Of a DNA stretch of 64,000 nt, positions 1 through 11,111 are shown piece after piece. Source of the DNA: Theobroma cacao (lineage: Eukaryota > Streptophyta > Magnoliopsida > Malvales > Malvaceae). The DNA is taken from contig NC_030854.1 in assembly GCF_000208745.1 (NCBI RefSeq), positions 29,679,300 through 29,743,299 on the forward strand, written 5' to 3'. The position numbers and the translations under genes are program-made. The notes beneath the pieces are model-generated. The model made no database searches. It was not told the DNA's origin and worked only from the letters and a program-made list of their open reading frames with translations. Position 1 is the first letter of the stretch, and the number at the start of each line of letters is the position of its first letter.

Positions 1-188
1 CATCTTCCAAGATCGGAAAGCCCCGCTTTCAAGCTTTTTGTTTTCGATGCTTTTAAATAGGATTGGTGAGTCGTGGCAGCGCAAGGAGACAGACAACAAA
101 TATACGCATCAAAATTCCAAGTAGCCTTCCACTTTTCCAATACTCTCGACGCCTGCAAGATTTCTGGGTTTGCAGGCAGAAGAAAAGG

Positions 189-802
189 ATGTCAAAAGTA
201 GAGTCTGCCTCTGCTATGGCGCTACACAAGAGCAAGAGGAAGTCAGTATCATTTATAGCTGCAAAAAGGCGTTCAACAATATCAGCCCACAACACCAAAC
301 AAGAGGTAGTTAATTAGCTACTACTATTTTAATCAGTTCTTCCTGCATGCAGCATTCATATTAATCATTGTTGTCTTGTACACTTTTGCTTAGAAGAAGA
401 AAAGAGGTCCGATGGGAAGAAAAACCTGGTGCTGCACCAGGTCTGTTGGGAGAAGCCGTAAGAAGTCCTCCCTTGAGGCAATCGTTCAGGTTTGGATAAA
501 TTCATCTGTTAATCTTGGGGTTTTGGGGCGGCTGTTTTTCTAATAAAACAATTGGATTATTGAAACAGAAAAGAGAGAGGAAGAAGAAAATGAAAGCTCA
601 AGTGAAGGAGATGGAAGCGTTTGTGTCGCACATGAGAACCCAAATGGACTGCGGAAGTCGTTTGCTGCTGGAAGGAGAAGCAACAGTGGAAGAGTTTAAA
701 GCACTAGTTGCCCAAATGGAGGAGGAAAATAAGCTGCACTTTATGATGATTCTACGGGGCGAGCTTCTTGCTGATCACATTCAGTTCACTATTCTCCCAT
801 AG
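189..802 (+). pseudogene. Broken copy of the unknown small two-exon gene at 13516-14125
   Basis: This is the decayed duplicate of the gene at 13516-14125. Exon 1 (189-305) encodes 39 residues starting MSKVESASAMALHKSK and ends at a GT donor; exon 2 resumes at 394 after a ttgcttag acceptor with KKKRGPMGRK. The partner reads through, but here one extra G in the run before position 540 shifts the frame and exposes TAA TAA at 541-546. The remainder, with coiled-coil-like residues (MEAFVSHMRTQMDCGSR), stays open in another frame to 802. The frameshift is directly visible; that the locus is non-functional is inferred. No family was recognised. Confidence 0.6.
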
Positions 803-879
803 CCAGACATATATAGCACTACTTTATGAGATGACCTACTTAAGTTTATGTCGAGGGGCATCTGGTATTGATTAAAAAG

Positions 880-2540
880 GGTAGTCCTTATGATGGTGGT
901 ACTTGGTGGTCCGATTGTGTTGCAGAATGAGAAGTGTATATATATATATATATAAAAAATATAAATTAATAATAAAGTATAATGTTGTTTCATGTATGTC
1001 GTTAAAGGTATACGTCAAGTGGCCATGCTTGAATTAGAAGTGCCAACTCCCTAGAACAGCCTAAGAATGGAATGTTGATTAATGAAATGGGAAAAGATTG
1101 ACTTTCCTTATATAGGTTACCCCAATGAACTTTTAGATGTATTAGATATAGAAAGAAATGAGACCTTTCTTCTATGTTGTATAAAAAAATTGATATAATA
1201 TCTAAAAAAATATTAAATTATTAAAAAAATTTAAATAAATTATTATTGTTTTATTAGATTAAATTAAATTTTTATATTTTTATTTTAAGTTAAACAAATT
1301 TTTATAATAGATAGTTGACCACATGTTAGTAGTCAAAACATTACGTTGTCATTTTGATGCTACGTGAATATCACGTAATATGATGACATATTTTAATGAA
1401 TAATAATATGATATATTAATATAATGTAATGATATGATTATGTGATATTTTCATCATATACTTTAAAGTCAAGTGAATATAAAATAATAAATGATAAAAT
1501 CTAAATTTAAAATAAAAATACATAAATTTAATTAAATATAATAAAAATAAAATTTTATTTGACTATAAAAATAGTTTAAACATTATGTGGACTTAAGAAA
1601 TTGACGGGTTGTTATACAATGTCAAATATATCTATACAAAAAAAGATTTATTTATTCAGTGATTAAAAGCAACATTTCATTATGTACGGATACGATGACT
1701 GAATGATGGATTCTAATGTCCTTGACTCTGACATGTTTAAGGTTGATCACAGCCATGCCTGACATAAGCTTTAAAACTTGTTTTGAACGTTTCAACGATA
1801 TTAGTAGGAGACCCACGCCATCTCGCGAGGTCAATGTTTTTTTAAACTGGTCCGAGGATATAATTTTTTTAATTTTTGAAAATATATATGCCTTTTTTCC
1901 TGGTCAAGCACATCTTAATATTAATGTAACTAAAATTTTTTACTAATGGTAGTTTAATTTGATTAAGAAGTAAAATTAAAAAGAAAAACATGATATTTTA
2001 ATTGAAAATAATTATTTGTAAATTATATAATCAAATGTTTCACACTATAAGAGGTGTGTTGAAATTAATTGATCATATTTGATTTTCTAAGAATTTATAT
2101 TTTGGGGCCGGTCAAACATTTATACATATTCCTTCTTATTATAATTTCCTATTTTGAACAATGATTTGCTTTTTCAAAATTGAATTTATATTGGCTTGCA
2201 AAGTAATACTATCAAATTAATTAGAGCTCTCAATTATATTAAATTTACAAAGAATTGAGTATTTTAATAATGACAAAAGTGGAAAAGGTTAGAGTATTAA
2301 AATTTTAAAAGCAAATAATTTTTTTAATTTACATTTAAATCAAATCAAATCAAATCAAATTCGTTAATTAATTAGATGACATGTGACGGTTAAAACTATC
2401 CACGTAGGACAATTTCCGTTTTGACCAAAAATAATTTTGACTGTTATATATTTTATATTAGATTAAATTAGACAAGCAGTTTCATTTCACCTTTATGAAA
2501 CTAAAGTATCCGAGTTTAACCATGATTAATTTAAAGGCAC
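880..2540. other. AT-rich stretch present only in the left duplicate
   Basis: The two duplicates align up to about 850/14160 and again from about 2540/14300, so about 1.6 kb is unique to the left copy. It contains no convincing gene, only very AT-rich sequence and a short (CAAAT)n tract near 2338-2361. It is either an old insertion in the left copy or a deletion in the right one; no terminal repeats were found that would decide this. Confidence 0.5.
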
Positions 2541-5340
2541 GTGAACAAGCATAAAAGATAAGTTGATGATCACTCCAGTAACGCGGAATATTTTAAGAAG
2601 ATTTTGCCATGGACTTGCCACTGCAAAATGTTCTGAAGAAACCTAACTACTGAGCAGCTCTGCCCAATCTCCTCTTTGCCCTATAGGCCAGGAGTCCAGG
2701 AGAATAATGCATGAATTATCCATGGAAATTTTCTAATACCAAATAACTCATTAAGATTCCGGAGTGTGTTATTATTACCTGGTAGTTTTCCAAGCGGAAT
2801 GACAACATAAAATTGTACAACAATTTAGGACCAGAAATGCTACCCCTAAACTCCATTGATTCAGCTTCTGTAGGCATGATGGTCCACATGGAAGACAAGT
2901 AACAGCACCAAGGGGGGAGGCAGGAGCAAGCAAGACCCATCAAAGCTTATCCTGCAAACCAAATATAGACCTCGTTACTGGATGATCAAGATGATTCAGT
3001 AGCTTCCTAAGATGTTATGCTGCCTTTGAGCACAGTATAAACAAGCAGTTATGACGAGTGAGTACATCTCAAACTCTGAACCCGCTATAAGCATGTGTTC
3101 CAAGTTCTCAAGATGACATCTACTTGCAGGGATCACTTGAGAAAATGAGAGGACAAAATCAATGGCCAAAAAATATGAGAATGCTCTTCAATAGTACTTT
3201 TACTGACCAAAGAGTAATAACATAATTCAGGGACCAATTTGAAAATATAGTGAATGATCTTGGATTGAAAAAAATAAATAAATAAAAAGATATCTCATTT
3301 ACTTTTTCAACAAAATCTGATGAGTTTGGAAGTGTTAGCAACAGAAGTGAATTATATGGTATAAAATCTCATTTTAAAGACATGAAGTAGAAATAATTTG
3401 GAAGCATTCTCTTAGAAGATAAGATGTTGTCGAGAAGAAATAGGTAAAGTTAAGGTTGATTACTCACATGATAATCATCCAAGTAAATGTGGATGTTGTT
3501 AAAAAAAAAAAACATCTCAATTAGAAATTGAACCTTTTAATGGCAGTATGATTGAAAAGTTTGATAAGCTAAATATTCAAGGTCTAGTTGTAAAATCCAG
3601 TTGAATTTATATTCGCATTTTAAGTACACACACATTTCTCTCTTGAAGCAGTTATATTTTTAAAATTCTATTTAAAGTATTTTTTTCATTTTCAAAGCAG
3701 ATTCATGAAGCATGGAAATATGTTAGTTTTTTTTAAAATTTAATGAGTTTGATTGCAATTTTAACCTATATTTAGGCTAATTTTAGATTATATTAATTAA
3801 TATTTTTTTTGAAAGGCTTGTAATTTCATTACTTATAAATTACAAAAACAGGTAGTTGGCTAAACAAAATTATATTAATTATGTTGTTGGTTAGTTTTAG
3901 ATTACATTAATTTATATTGTATTTAAAGTTTCAAATATTAGGGTGTTAGGGTTATATTTCATATTTTACATTTTATTAGGGTTTTGGTTTAGTTATAAAA
4001 ATTTATGTAATTTTCCTTTCAATGAGCTTTTGAATGATGAATATTTGAAATTTTGAAATATTGATTATTGAGCTCATTCTATCGATTTTTTCACCCTTAG
4101 TTCTTGTGTGTCTGTTCCCCTCTAATGTTTCTTCTGAACTTCTAGTATCTATCTCTTATCCCTGCTTGGCCTACATCACACAGCTTGAATTCAAAGTACT
4201 CTCAATTTTGAAAACGCTTCAAAATCAATCATCCAAGCCAAACATTTGGTCTTACAGAAAGGCATATGCTCATTCAAAAACCTAATATAAGGCCTACATT
4301 AATAATAATATTCACTAAAACAGAATCCAACTAACAAATCCCACATGAATAAGGTCCTACTTTCCGAATTTTCATCTAATTACGGTGTGCATGCCTGAAA
4401 TATACCTAGGCGGTGGTCCTGCATCATTTCCATAGCTTTCTTGTGTGGAGACATGGGACTTTGCAAACTGAATGTTAAGCTCAAGAATAGAAATTTAGGA
4501 ATCAGAATTTGTTGTCCAGTTTCTCTTAGTTTCTTGGTCTTTATTATCAATGGTGCTACATCTATGAATAAAAAAGGTTAAAGCATGTCAAACACAAACC
4601 CTTTTGTATCTGTCTCTATAGCGCTCCCTGTTAGGGCATCGTCGATCATAACCCCTTTCCTTTCTTCTCCTCTCTCCTTCCTCTCTCTCGCTCTTCGAGC
4701 TTCCTGTAGATGTTGCTCTTATATCTACTTAAAAGACTATTCAAAGGAACCAAAGAAAGTTCATATAGAATTAGTGGATAAATATGAAGAGCAAAGGTTT
4801 ATCAATAACCTTTTCTTCTTGTGCTTTTCTCACTTTCTCTGCTTCTTCAAACGCTTCTTTTTCCACCTGAAAGATTAAAATAAGTGAAAAATAGGCATCT
4901 CTATTGAGAAAATCATCTGTTAGTAAAAGGAGATAGAGCAGGGCAGACCTCTCAGTTGGCAAACACTTGAATCTTGGTCTACCACTTTTTTCACGTACTC
5001 AGGATCATCACAGATCAAAACGTTGTCAAAAACAGAACCAGCCTTGACCTAAGCATTATATTTCAAGATTGCATCGTATAAATGAAGGCTACCCTGAACT
5101 AGCAAACTGATACTTATGCTTGATAGACATACCTGCCAAACTTCAATGCCCACATATTTGATTGGCTTAAGCACATAAAGATCATGATCATCTTCAAACT
5201 CTGGAAAGAGACAAGAATATCATTCAAATCTTTGTTGCAAATTCTTAAATTCCAAAGATTCTTATCCTCAACGTACAACTATAAGGAAATATAAAAATGT
5301 ATTACAAATGCACCTGGATTATCAATATCAGGAATCTTCT

Positions 5341-6086
5341 TGTTGAGCAGTGGTTTTCTATCTTGCATTTGAGGTCTTCTACAAGTTATTAATGGTGGAT
5401 TGCGGGAAATGAAGTTTGAAAAGGTAGAAGAAGAGCACATGGCTATATGAGATAAACAGTGGCGGAGCTAGCTAGGATTTTAGGTTTGAAGGAGAAAAAT
5501 AAAAAATTTAATATTTGGAAGGATAAAATTATAAAATTTGTTAAAAAAGGGTAAAATTATAAATATTTAAAACAAAAACAAGGAAAATATTATAAATGTT
5601 TGGAACTTTGGGGAGGGAGGGGGGGGGGGGGGGGGCGGCTGGGGCACCTGCTAGCCCCTCTCATTTTGCCTTTAGAGATGGAGACTATCATTTTGCTTCA
5701 TTTCACTAGTCGTTTTATAAACAGTTTACTATTTACCTTTTATTGTTATTGATGTTTTTATTGAGTGTCTGTTGAGTATTATTTCGTTGCATTTTTGTTC
5801 CTTGTTCAGTATGAAACACGTGTAGAGTCTTGGAAATGTTGCTGGAATCTTTGGCATGGTATTTCATTTAGAAAACCGTCTATTGCTACATGGTGTTTAG
5901 GTATTGGTTTATTTGTTGACTTTCTCACTCTTGTATATAAGCTGCCTTAAAACTAATGAAACAGTGTGTTATAACACCCTTTTGTTCTACAAAATTTTTC
6001 TCTCTTATGTTCTCTTGATTTCTCTTTCATACTCTGTTCTTCCTTTTCATTCATTTGTTCTTCAGATTATCTGTGATATTGCAACA
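5341..6086 (+). repeat. Left LTR of the Copia element (with nested insert)
   Basis: It runs from TGTTGAGCAG to GATATTGCAACA. Without the 257-bp insert at 5460-5716 and one 8-bp duplicate it is about 481 bp, the same as the right LTR, from which it differs by many substitutions, so the insertion is old. Confidence 0.9.
5460..5716. mobile_element. 257-bp nested insertion flanked by an 8-bp direct repeat
   Basis: The octamer ataaacag occurs at 5452-5459 and again at 5717-5724, whereas the right LTR has a single related copy (atgaacag). The insert begins tggcggagctagctagg, resembling plant hAT-type ends of the form CAGTGGCGGAGC, and includes a long G run near 5617-5634. No clean inverted repeat is present at its other end, so the hAT assignment is tentative; the insertion itself is well supported by the LTR comparison. 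Confidence 0.65.
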
Positions 6087-6098
6087 TGGTATCAGAGC
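6087..6098 (+). other. Primer binding site (initiator-Met tRNA type)
   Basis: tggtatcagagc lies immediately after the left LTR. This is the standard plant Copia primer site complementary to the 3' end of initiator methionine tRNA. Confidence 0.9.
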
Positions 6099-6269
6099 AC
6101 CATAATAGATCTTAAGGGACTATTTCTTTTTCATTCTCCATTTTTACTTTGCTACCTAATCATTTTTCACTACTATTTTCATTTTCTATGACTATTTCAA
6201 GATTCAACACTTTAGCTCCACCAGTTCATTGGTGAAACCTATGCCTTCTGGTTTGTGAAGATGAAGTCC

Positions 6270-8210
6270 TACTTCAAGGCTTACTGCCTTTGGGATATAG
6301 TGGAGACAGGAAAAGAAGTAGCATAAAGACATGCCAATCCCACTCTAGCTCAGATTCGACAATTTGAAGAAGACAAAGCTCGAAAGGTATAAAGCTTTGT
6401 TTTACTTATAATTTGTTGTTTTTGATGTGATTTTTACTAGTATTATACATTTAGATAATCCAAAAGATGTGTGGGATCATTTAAAGGATGAATTCTTTGG
6501 TAGTGATACTACTAGACAGATTCAATCCTTGATTTTGTTTAGGTAGTTTGAGATGCTTAGAATGAAGGATGAGGAAACCATTAGGAAATTTTTGGAAAAA
6601 TGATGGCTTTGGTGAACCAACTAAAGCTATTGGGAAAGGTAATGACAAAAAAAAGACTAGTTCATAAGATGCTAGTGAGTGTACCGGAAAAGTATGAATC
6701 CAAAGTTTCTTCATTAGAAGATTCTAAGGATATTTCACAGTTGACTTTGAAAGAGCTGGTAAATGCTCTAAAGGATGTTGAACAAAGAAGAGCATTTTGA
6801 TAAACAACTTCAGTTGATAGTGCTTTGGTTGCTAAAACCAAAAATATGAAACTTGGTAGTAGTAGTTCTAAAAAAAATGACTTTGGGAAAAAGGAAAAAG
6901 GGAAGAAAGTAGTGGATGACAAGGGTACTAGATGAGGTGTAAAATGAACTTGATGAAAAAAGAAGACATAGAAATGAACTTCTTGCTGTTAGGGGTACTA
7001 GATCATTGCAAGAGATTTATGCTCGGTGTCTTGTGGCTATATCATAACCTAAATTCTACAGTGAAACAACGAAGGACTCCAAGCGGATGCAAGACATGAA
7101 ACAAGAGATGGATATGATTGAAAAGAACAAAACTTGGATATTGGTTGACAAACTACTTGACCAACATGTTATTGGGGTGAAGTGGATTTATAAAACTAAA
7201 CTAAATGTTGATGGCTCCACCAACAAATACAAAGTAAGACTTGTCGTAAAAGGTTATTCTCAAGTGCATGGGATTAACTACAATGAAACTTTTGCCCTAG
7301 TGGCAAAACATGATACTATCAGACTGTTGACTACTTTAACTGCTAAGGAATGGTGGAAATTTTGGTATCTTGATGTCAAGTCTACCTTCTGGAATGGTTA
7401 CCCTACTGAGGATATCTTTATATAGCAACTTGAAGGTTTCGTGGTACCAAGAATAGAGAACAAGGTATGCAAACTGGTAAAAGCTCTCTATGGACTTAAA
7501 TAGGCTCTTAAGGCTTGGTATGACAAGATTGATATTTTCCATATTTCAAAAAGATTCCATAAGAGTGCTAGTGAACCCATTTTGTATGTTTGTTCATTTG
7601 CTAATATTGTTAAACTGATCATCTCTTTATATGTTGGTGATTTTTTTATTGCTGGATCGAATAGTTATGAATGATTACAAAGTCAAATTGATGAGAAAAT
7701 TTGAAATGTCAAACCTAAGGGAGATGAACTATTTTCTAGGTTTGCAGTTTATTCAACGTGAAGATTATATTAGTATGCATGAAAGCAAGTATACTATTGA
7801 GTTATTGAAGAAGTTTCGTCTAGAAAATTATAAGGTTGTAAATATTCCACTGGTCCTAAATTGCAAGTTGAGTAATTGCTTGAGTTATTGAAGACCAAAT
7901 TTGAAGTTTTGTGCGAGTTTGTTATCCTGTTTTATGCAGAAGCCTTAACAACAAAAAGAATACTCAAGTGCATCAGGGGTACCATTGATTTTGGTCTTAA
8001 GTTTGAAAGGAATCAAAGTGGAGAGTTGGTTGGTCATTATGATAGCAATTAGGCATGGAGTTTAGATAACTCCAAGAGTACAGAAGGATATTATTTCTCG
8101 TTTGGTAATGCAATTTTTTGTTGGAATTCTAAAAAACAAGAGGTGGTTGCGTAGTTTTTTGCAAAAGCTGAGTATATTTTAGCTTCAGCTTCTAATCAAG
8201 CTATCTAGAT
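6270..8210 (+). pseudogene. Copia gag-pol remnants
   Basis: The fragments lie in Copia order. A gag (UBN2-type) stretch at 6600-6800 includes SVPEKYESKVSSLEDSKD. A reverse transcriptase block at 7087-7890 includes VIGVKWIYKTKLNVDGS, KVRLVVKGYSQVHGINYNET and KALYGLK. The expected YVDD catalytic motif reads YVGD near 7630, so the active site is lost. An RNase H stretch near 7930-8210 keeps SKSTEGYYFSFGNAIFCWNS with stops. The jump from gag to RT near 6930-7080 removes protease and integrase. This is a dead copy. Confidence 0.85.
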
Positions 8211-8212
8211 TA

Positions 8213-8304
8213 AAAGCACTCGAGTATTTGGTTTATTAATTGGTGCATAATCCCCTTACTTAAAGAGTAGGGTTCGAATCCTCACTCCCTCAATTATTAA
8301 AAAA
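8213..8304 (+). mobile_element. Short tRNA-derived SINE, copy 1
   Basis: A 92-bp insert in the RNase H region is flanked by a perfect 15-bp duplication aagctatctagatta (8198-8212 and 8305-8319). It contains a pol III B-box-like gggttcgaatcc and an A-box-like attggtgca and ends in an A run. The RNase H reading frame resumes after the second duplicate, as expected for an insertion. Confidence 0.85.
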
Positions 8305-8610
8305 AAGCTATCTAGATTAGAAATGTTTTGAGTGATCTGGATATTAGCAGAAAACAAGAACTCTTTTAATGATTGATAATTAATCAACAATATCTATTGT
8401 GAAAAATCCAATTTTTCATGGAAAAACCAAGCATATCAAAGTTAAGTTTAATTCAATCCGAGAATCTATGAACAATGAAGATATTCGTGTTAAGCATTAT
8501 AGTACTAATGTCCATATAGTTGATATATATATTCACCAAGTGTTTGAACAAGGAGAAATTTGTGCTTCTAAGAATTATGATGGGTGTCTGCAAGATGAAC
8601 ACCAAGGAGG

Positions 8611-9091
8611 TGTGCTGAGGAATGGTTTTCTATCTTGCAGTTAAGGTCTTTTACAAGCTGTTAATGGTGGATCGCGAGAAATGAAGTTTGAAGAGGTAGA
8701 GAAGAGCACACTTGGCTATTTATGAACAGTTTACTATATACTTTTTACTGTTATTGATTTTTTACTGTGTGTCTGTTGAATATTATTTTTTTGCAATTTT
8801 TTTTCCTTTGTTCAATATAAAACACGTGTAGAGTCTTGGAAACGTTGCTGGAATCTTTGGCATGGAATTTCATTTAAAAAACCGTCTATTGCTATGTGGT
8901 GTTTAGGCATGGTTTATTTGTTGACTTTCTCACTCTTGTATATAAGCTGCCTTGAAGCTAATGAAACGGTGCGTTACAACACCCCTTTGTTCTGTAAAAT
9001 TTTTCTCTCTCATCTTCTCCCGATTTCTCCTTCATACTCTATTCTTCCTTTTCCTTCATTTGTTTTTCAGATTATTTGTGATATTGCAACA
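8611..9091 (+). repeat. Right LTR of the Copia element
   Basis: It is 481 bp, starts TGTGCTGAGG after the purine tract and ends GATATTGCAACA directly before the cttcc target-site copy. Confidence 0.9.
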
Positions 9092-10334
9092 CTTCCATTT
9101 CCCTTTATAATTTGGGTTCTTGATTTTTTGTAGTGATAAAGGAAGACTGTATTGATGAGATGTTGCAGTTAAAAAATTAAGTTTCACAGTTTGCTTGTTA
9201 GCTTCAAGCATACCTTTGGTTTCCATGGTCCTTTGTATTTTGGATTTGGTATCTTTGGTGGTTTCCAAATACCATCCTCTTCTTCATCCCAATTATCAAG
9301 CTAACCAGTGAAGAAAACATCTGTCATAATATCATTATGCCAGATGCACGAGAGAGGGATCTGGTGGCAGGTAAACCACAAAGCAAATCCAGGTGCATGA
9401 CTTAACATTATTGCTTCATAACTAACAAATTAACCTCTTTAGCGTCAGGGTCAGGAATTTCTTTGGGAATTGAATCATACCCTTGCAACACCAAGAGGAG
9501 CTTAGGTATATTTTGCATTGAAATTATATATCAACTAGAAAATCATTAAGAAAACAGATGAGATGATAATTTACCTTGGGTTTCTTGGCATTAAGATCGT
9601 CAATATGTTCTCTATTTTCCCAGTCAGAAGGTTACAAAAAATGGAAATTTGAAGTTAAAAAAAAAAAACCTTATGGAGAAAGGTTGAAATCAGAGTCAAT
9701 ATTCAAAAATAAGTTAAATCTTAAAGCAGCCCTAACTGAGATGGCTGAATAAAGTACTGTTCTCTCTCATTTTGGGAAGGCTGAAGTCAGAATCAATATT
9801 GGAAATAAGATTTCAATTGGAAAATTTTCTGAAACAAATTAAAAAGAAAAAAGAACTGAAAAAAGAAAAAACTATAGAGCCAATCCCTAAAGAAGGTGGC
9901 TCTAGAGACTGATGAAAAATGCATCCAAGCAATTAATTCAACATTCATGCTAAAGGCGAAAAAGAATCTATTTTAAAGTAAGAACATATCAAAAGATTAT
10001 AGGAATCATAAGATTGTTTTTCATCAAATATGAATAAAAAAAATCATATTTCCAAGAACTATCATGCATAGATTCTATATGCTGTGAGATAACAAATTAC
10101 ATGTTTCCACTTTGTTGGTGAATAGATTTGATAATTTAAAAGCCCCTACAAATAAATATAAGAACTTTCAAGTATTTAAATGTACAACTAAATCAATGTT
10201 TATTTATATTAGAAAAGAATTTGGGATTTTAATATTATTTTTAATTTTCTAGGAAGTGATCATTTTAATTAATTTTTGTGAAATATGATAGGTGATTTTT
10301 AAAAATGAAGGTGCTTAATTTGTTATTGTTTTAA

Positions 10335-10365
<31 letters not shown>

Positions 10366-10370
10366 CTCAG

Positions 10371-11111
10371 GGGTTATGACATTGACATGGAAGAGAAAGC
10401 TGCAAGAGCTTATGATCTCGCAGCGCTGAAGTATTAGGGACCTTCAACGCATATAAATTTTCCGCTTGAAAATTACCAAGAAGAACTGGAAGAAATGAAG
10501 AACATGAGCCGCCAGGACCATGTTGCCCATCTAAGAAGGAAAAGTAGTGGGTTTTCCAGAGGGGCCTCAATGTACAGAGGAGTAACAAGGCATCATCAGC
10601 GTGGAAGATGGCAAGCTAGCATTGGCAGGGTCGCAGGAAACAAGGACCTTTATCTTGGAACATTTAGCACCCGAGAGGAAGCAGCTGAAGCTTATGACAT
10701 TGCTGCCGTTAAGTTTCGTGGTGTAAATGACGTACGACCAACTTTGACATAACTAGATATGATGCTGAAAGGATCATGGCCAGCAATACTTTGCTTGCTG
10801 GAGAGCTAGGTAGTCGAAACAAAGAGATGGATTCAAACAACGAGGCCAGTGATTGCAATACACCAGCGCTGACCAATGGAGAGACTCTTCAACCTGAAGT
10901 CAACAATGGGAACGGTTCAGATGGAAGCTAGTCTTGAATCAATCACCACAACAACAACCAAGTGTTGGTGCAGTTGAGTCACTTGAACAAAAGTCCATGA
11001 CTAATGGAGGTTATCGAGACCCCACTTTCTCGATGGCTCTGCAAGATCTGGTTGGAGTTGATTCAGTGAACTCTAACCAACCCATGGTGGATGAATCCAC
11101 AGAGCTAGTAA
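10371..11111 (+). pseudogene. Processed AINTEGUMENTA-like (AP2/ERF) transcription factor pseudogene
   Basis: The sequence encodes the C-terminal half of the first AP2 repeat, the linker and the whole second AP2 repeat of the ANT/PLETHORA/AIL class: YDIDMEEKAARAYDLAALKY, then stop, [77 protein letters not shown]. Intact AIL genes have introns at several points in this stretch (for instance around HLRR/KSSGF and GVTR/HHQ), and none is present, so this is a retrocopy. A TAG replaces the conserved Trp after LAALKY near 10435, and a frameshift follows FRGVND near 10730 before a C-terminal part containing MALQDLVGVDSVNSNQP. It starts almost exactly at a known exon edge of the family (GYD) and ends at an hAT-like element. 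The AIL5/6/7-like subgroup is a guess. Confidence 0.85.

Larger units (their letters stand above)
5341..9091 (+). mobile_element. Degenerate Copia LTR retrotransposon inside the CRT3 pseudogene
   Basis: Both LTRs begin TGT and end in a shared gatattgcaaca (5341-6086 and 8611-9091); the left one begins TGTTG, mirroring the terminal CAACA. The left LTR is longer because of a nested insert. Flanks are cttct (5336-5340) and cttcc (9092-9096), a near-perfect 5-bp target-site duplication, and the intact CRT3 copy provides the empty site near 16984. A primer binding site follows the left LTR and a purine tract (accaaggagg) precedes the right one. The internal region is only about 2.5 kb: gag, reverse transcriptase and RNase H remnants remain, while protease and integrase are missing. 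Multiple stops show it cannot move by itself. Confidence 0.93.
2940..10005 (-). pseudogene. Calreticulin-3 pseudogene, 5'-truncated, split by a Copia element
   Basis: This matches exons 14 to 5 and the introns of the intact CRT3 gene at 14700-22507. Visible damage: the last exon (2940-2951) reads D-K-L-stop instead of D-E-L-stop; the exon-13 equivalent near 3466-3495 has lost its acceptor AG (cag to caa) and two bases; the exon-12 copy (about 4604-4707) has a 2-bp length change in its CT-rich tract; the exon-10 copy has a net insertion; the exon-8 copy is interrupted at 5340/9092 by a retrotransposon; and the exon-4 copy is gone, its flanking introns being fused near 9840. Homology stops near 10005, inside what is intron 3 of the intact gene, so exons 1-3 were never included. 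This makes it a duplicated, introns-included pseudogene, not a retrocopy. Confidence 0.88.

Noticed and set aside
4585..4878. Plus-strand frame rich in Ser/Leu/Cys
   Set aside because: It is the antisense of the Arg/Glu-rich exons 12 and 11 of the CRT3 pseudogene.
8255..8285. tRNA-like B box gggttcgaatcc as a tRNA gene
   Set aside because: No acceptor stem or full cloverleaf; the segment lies inside a SINE with target duplications.
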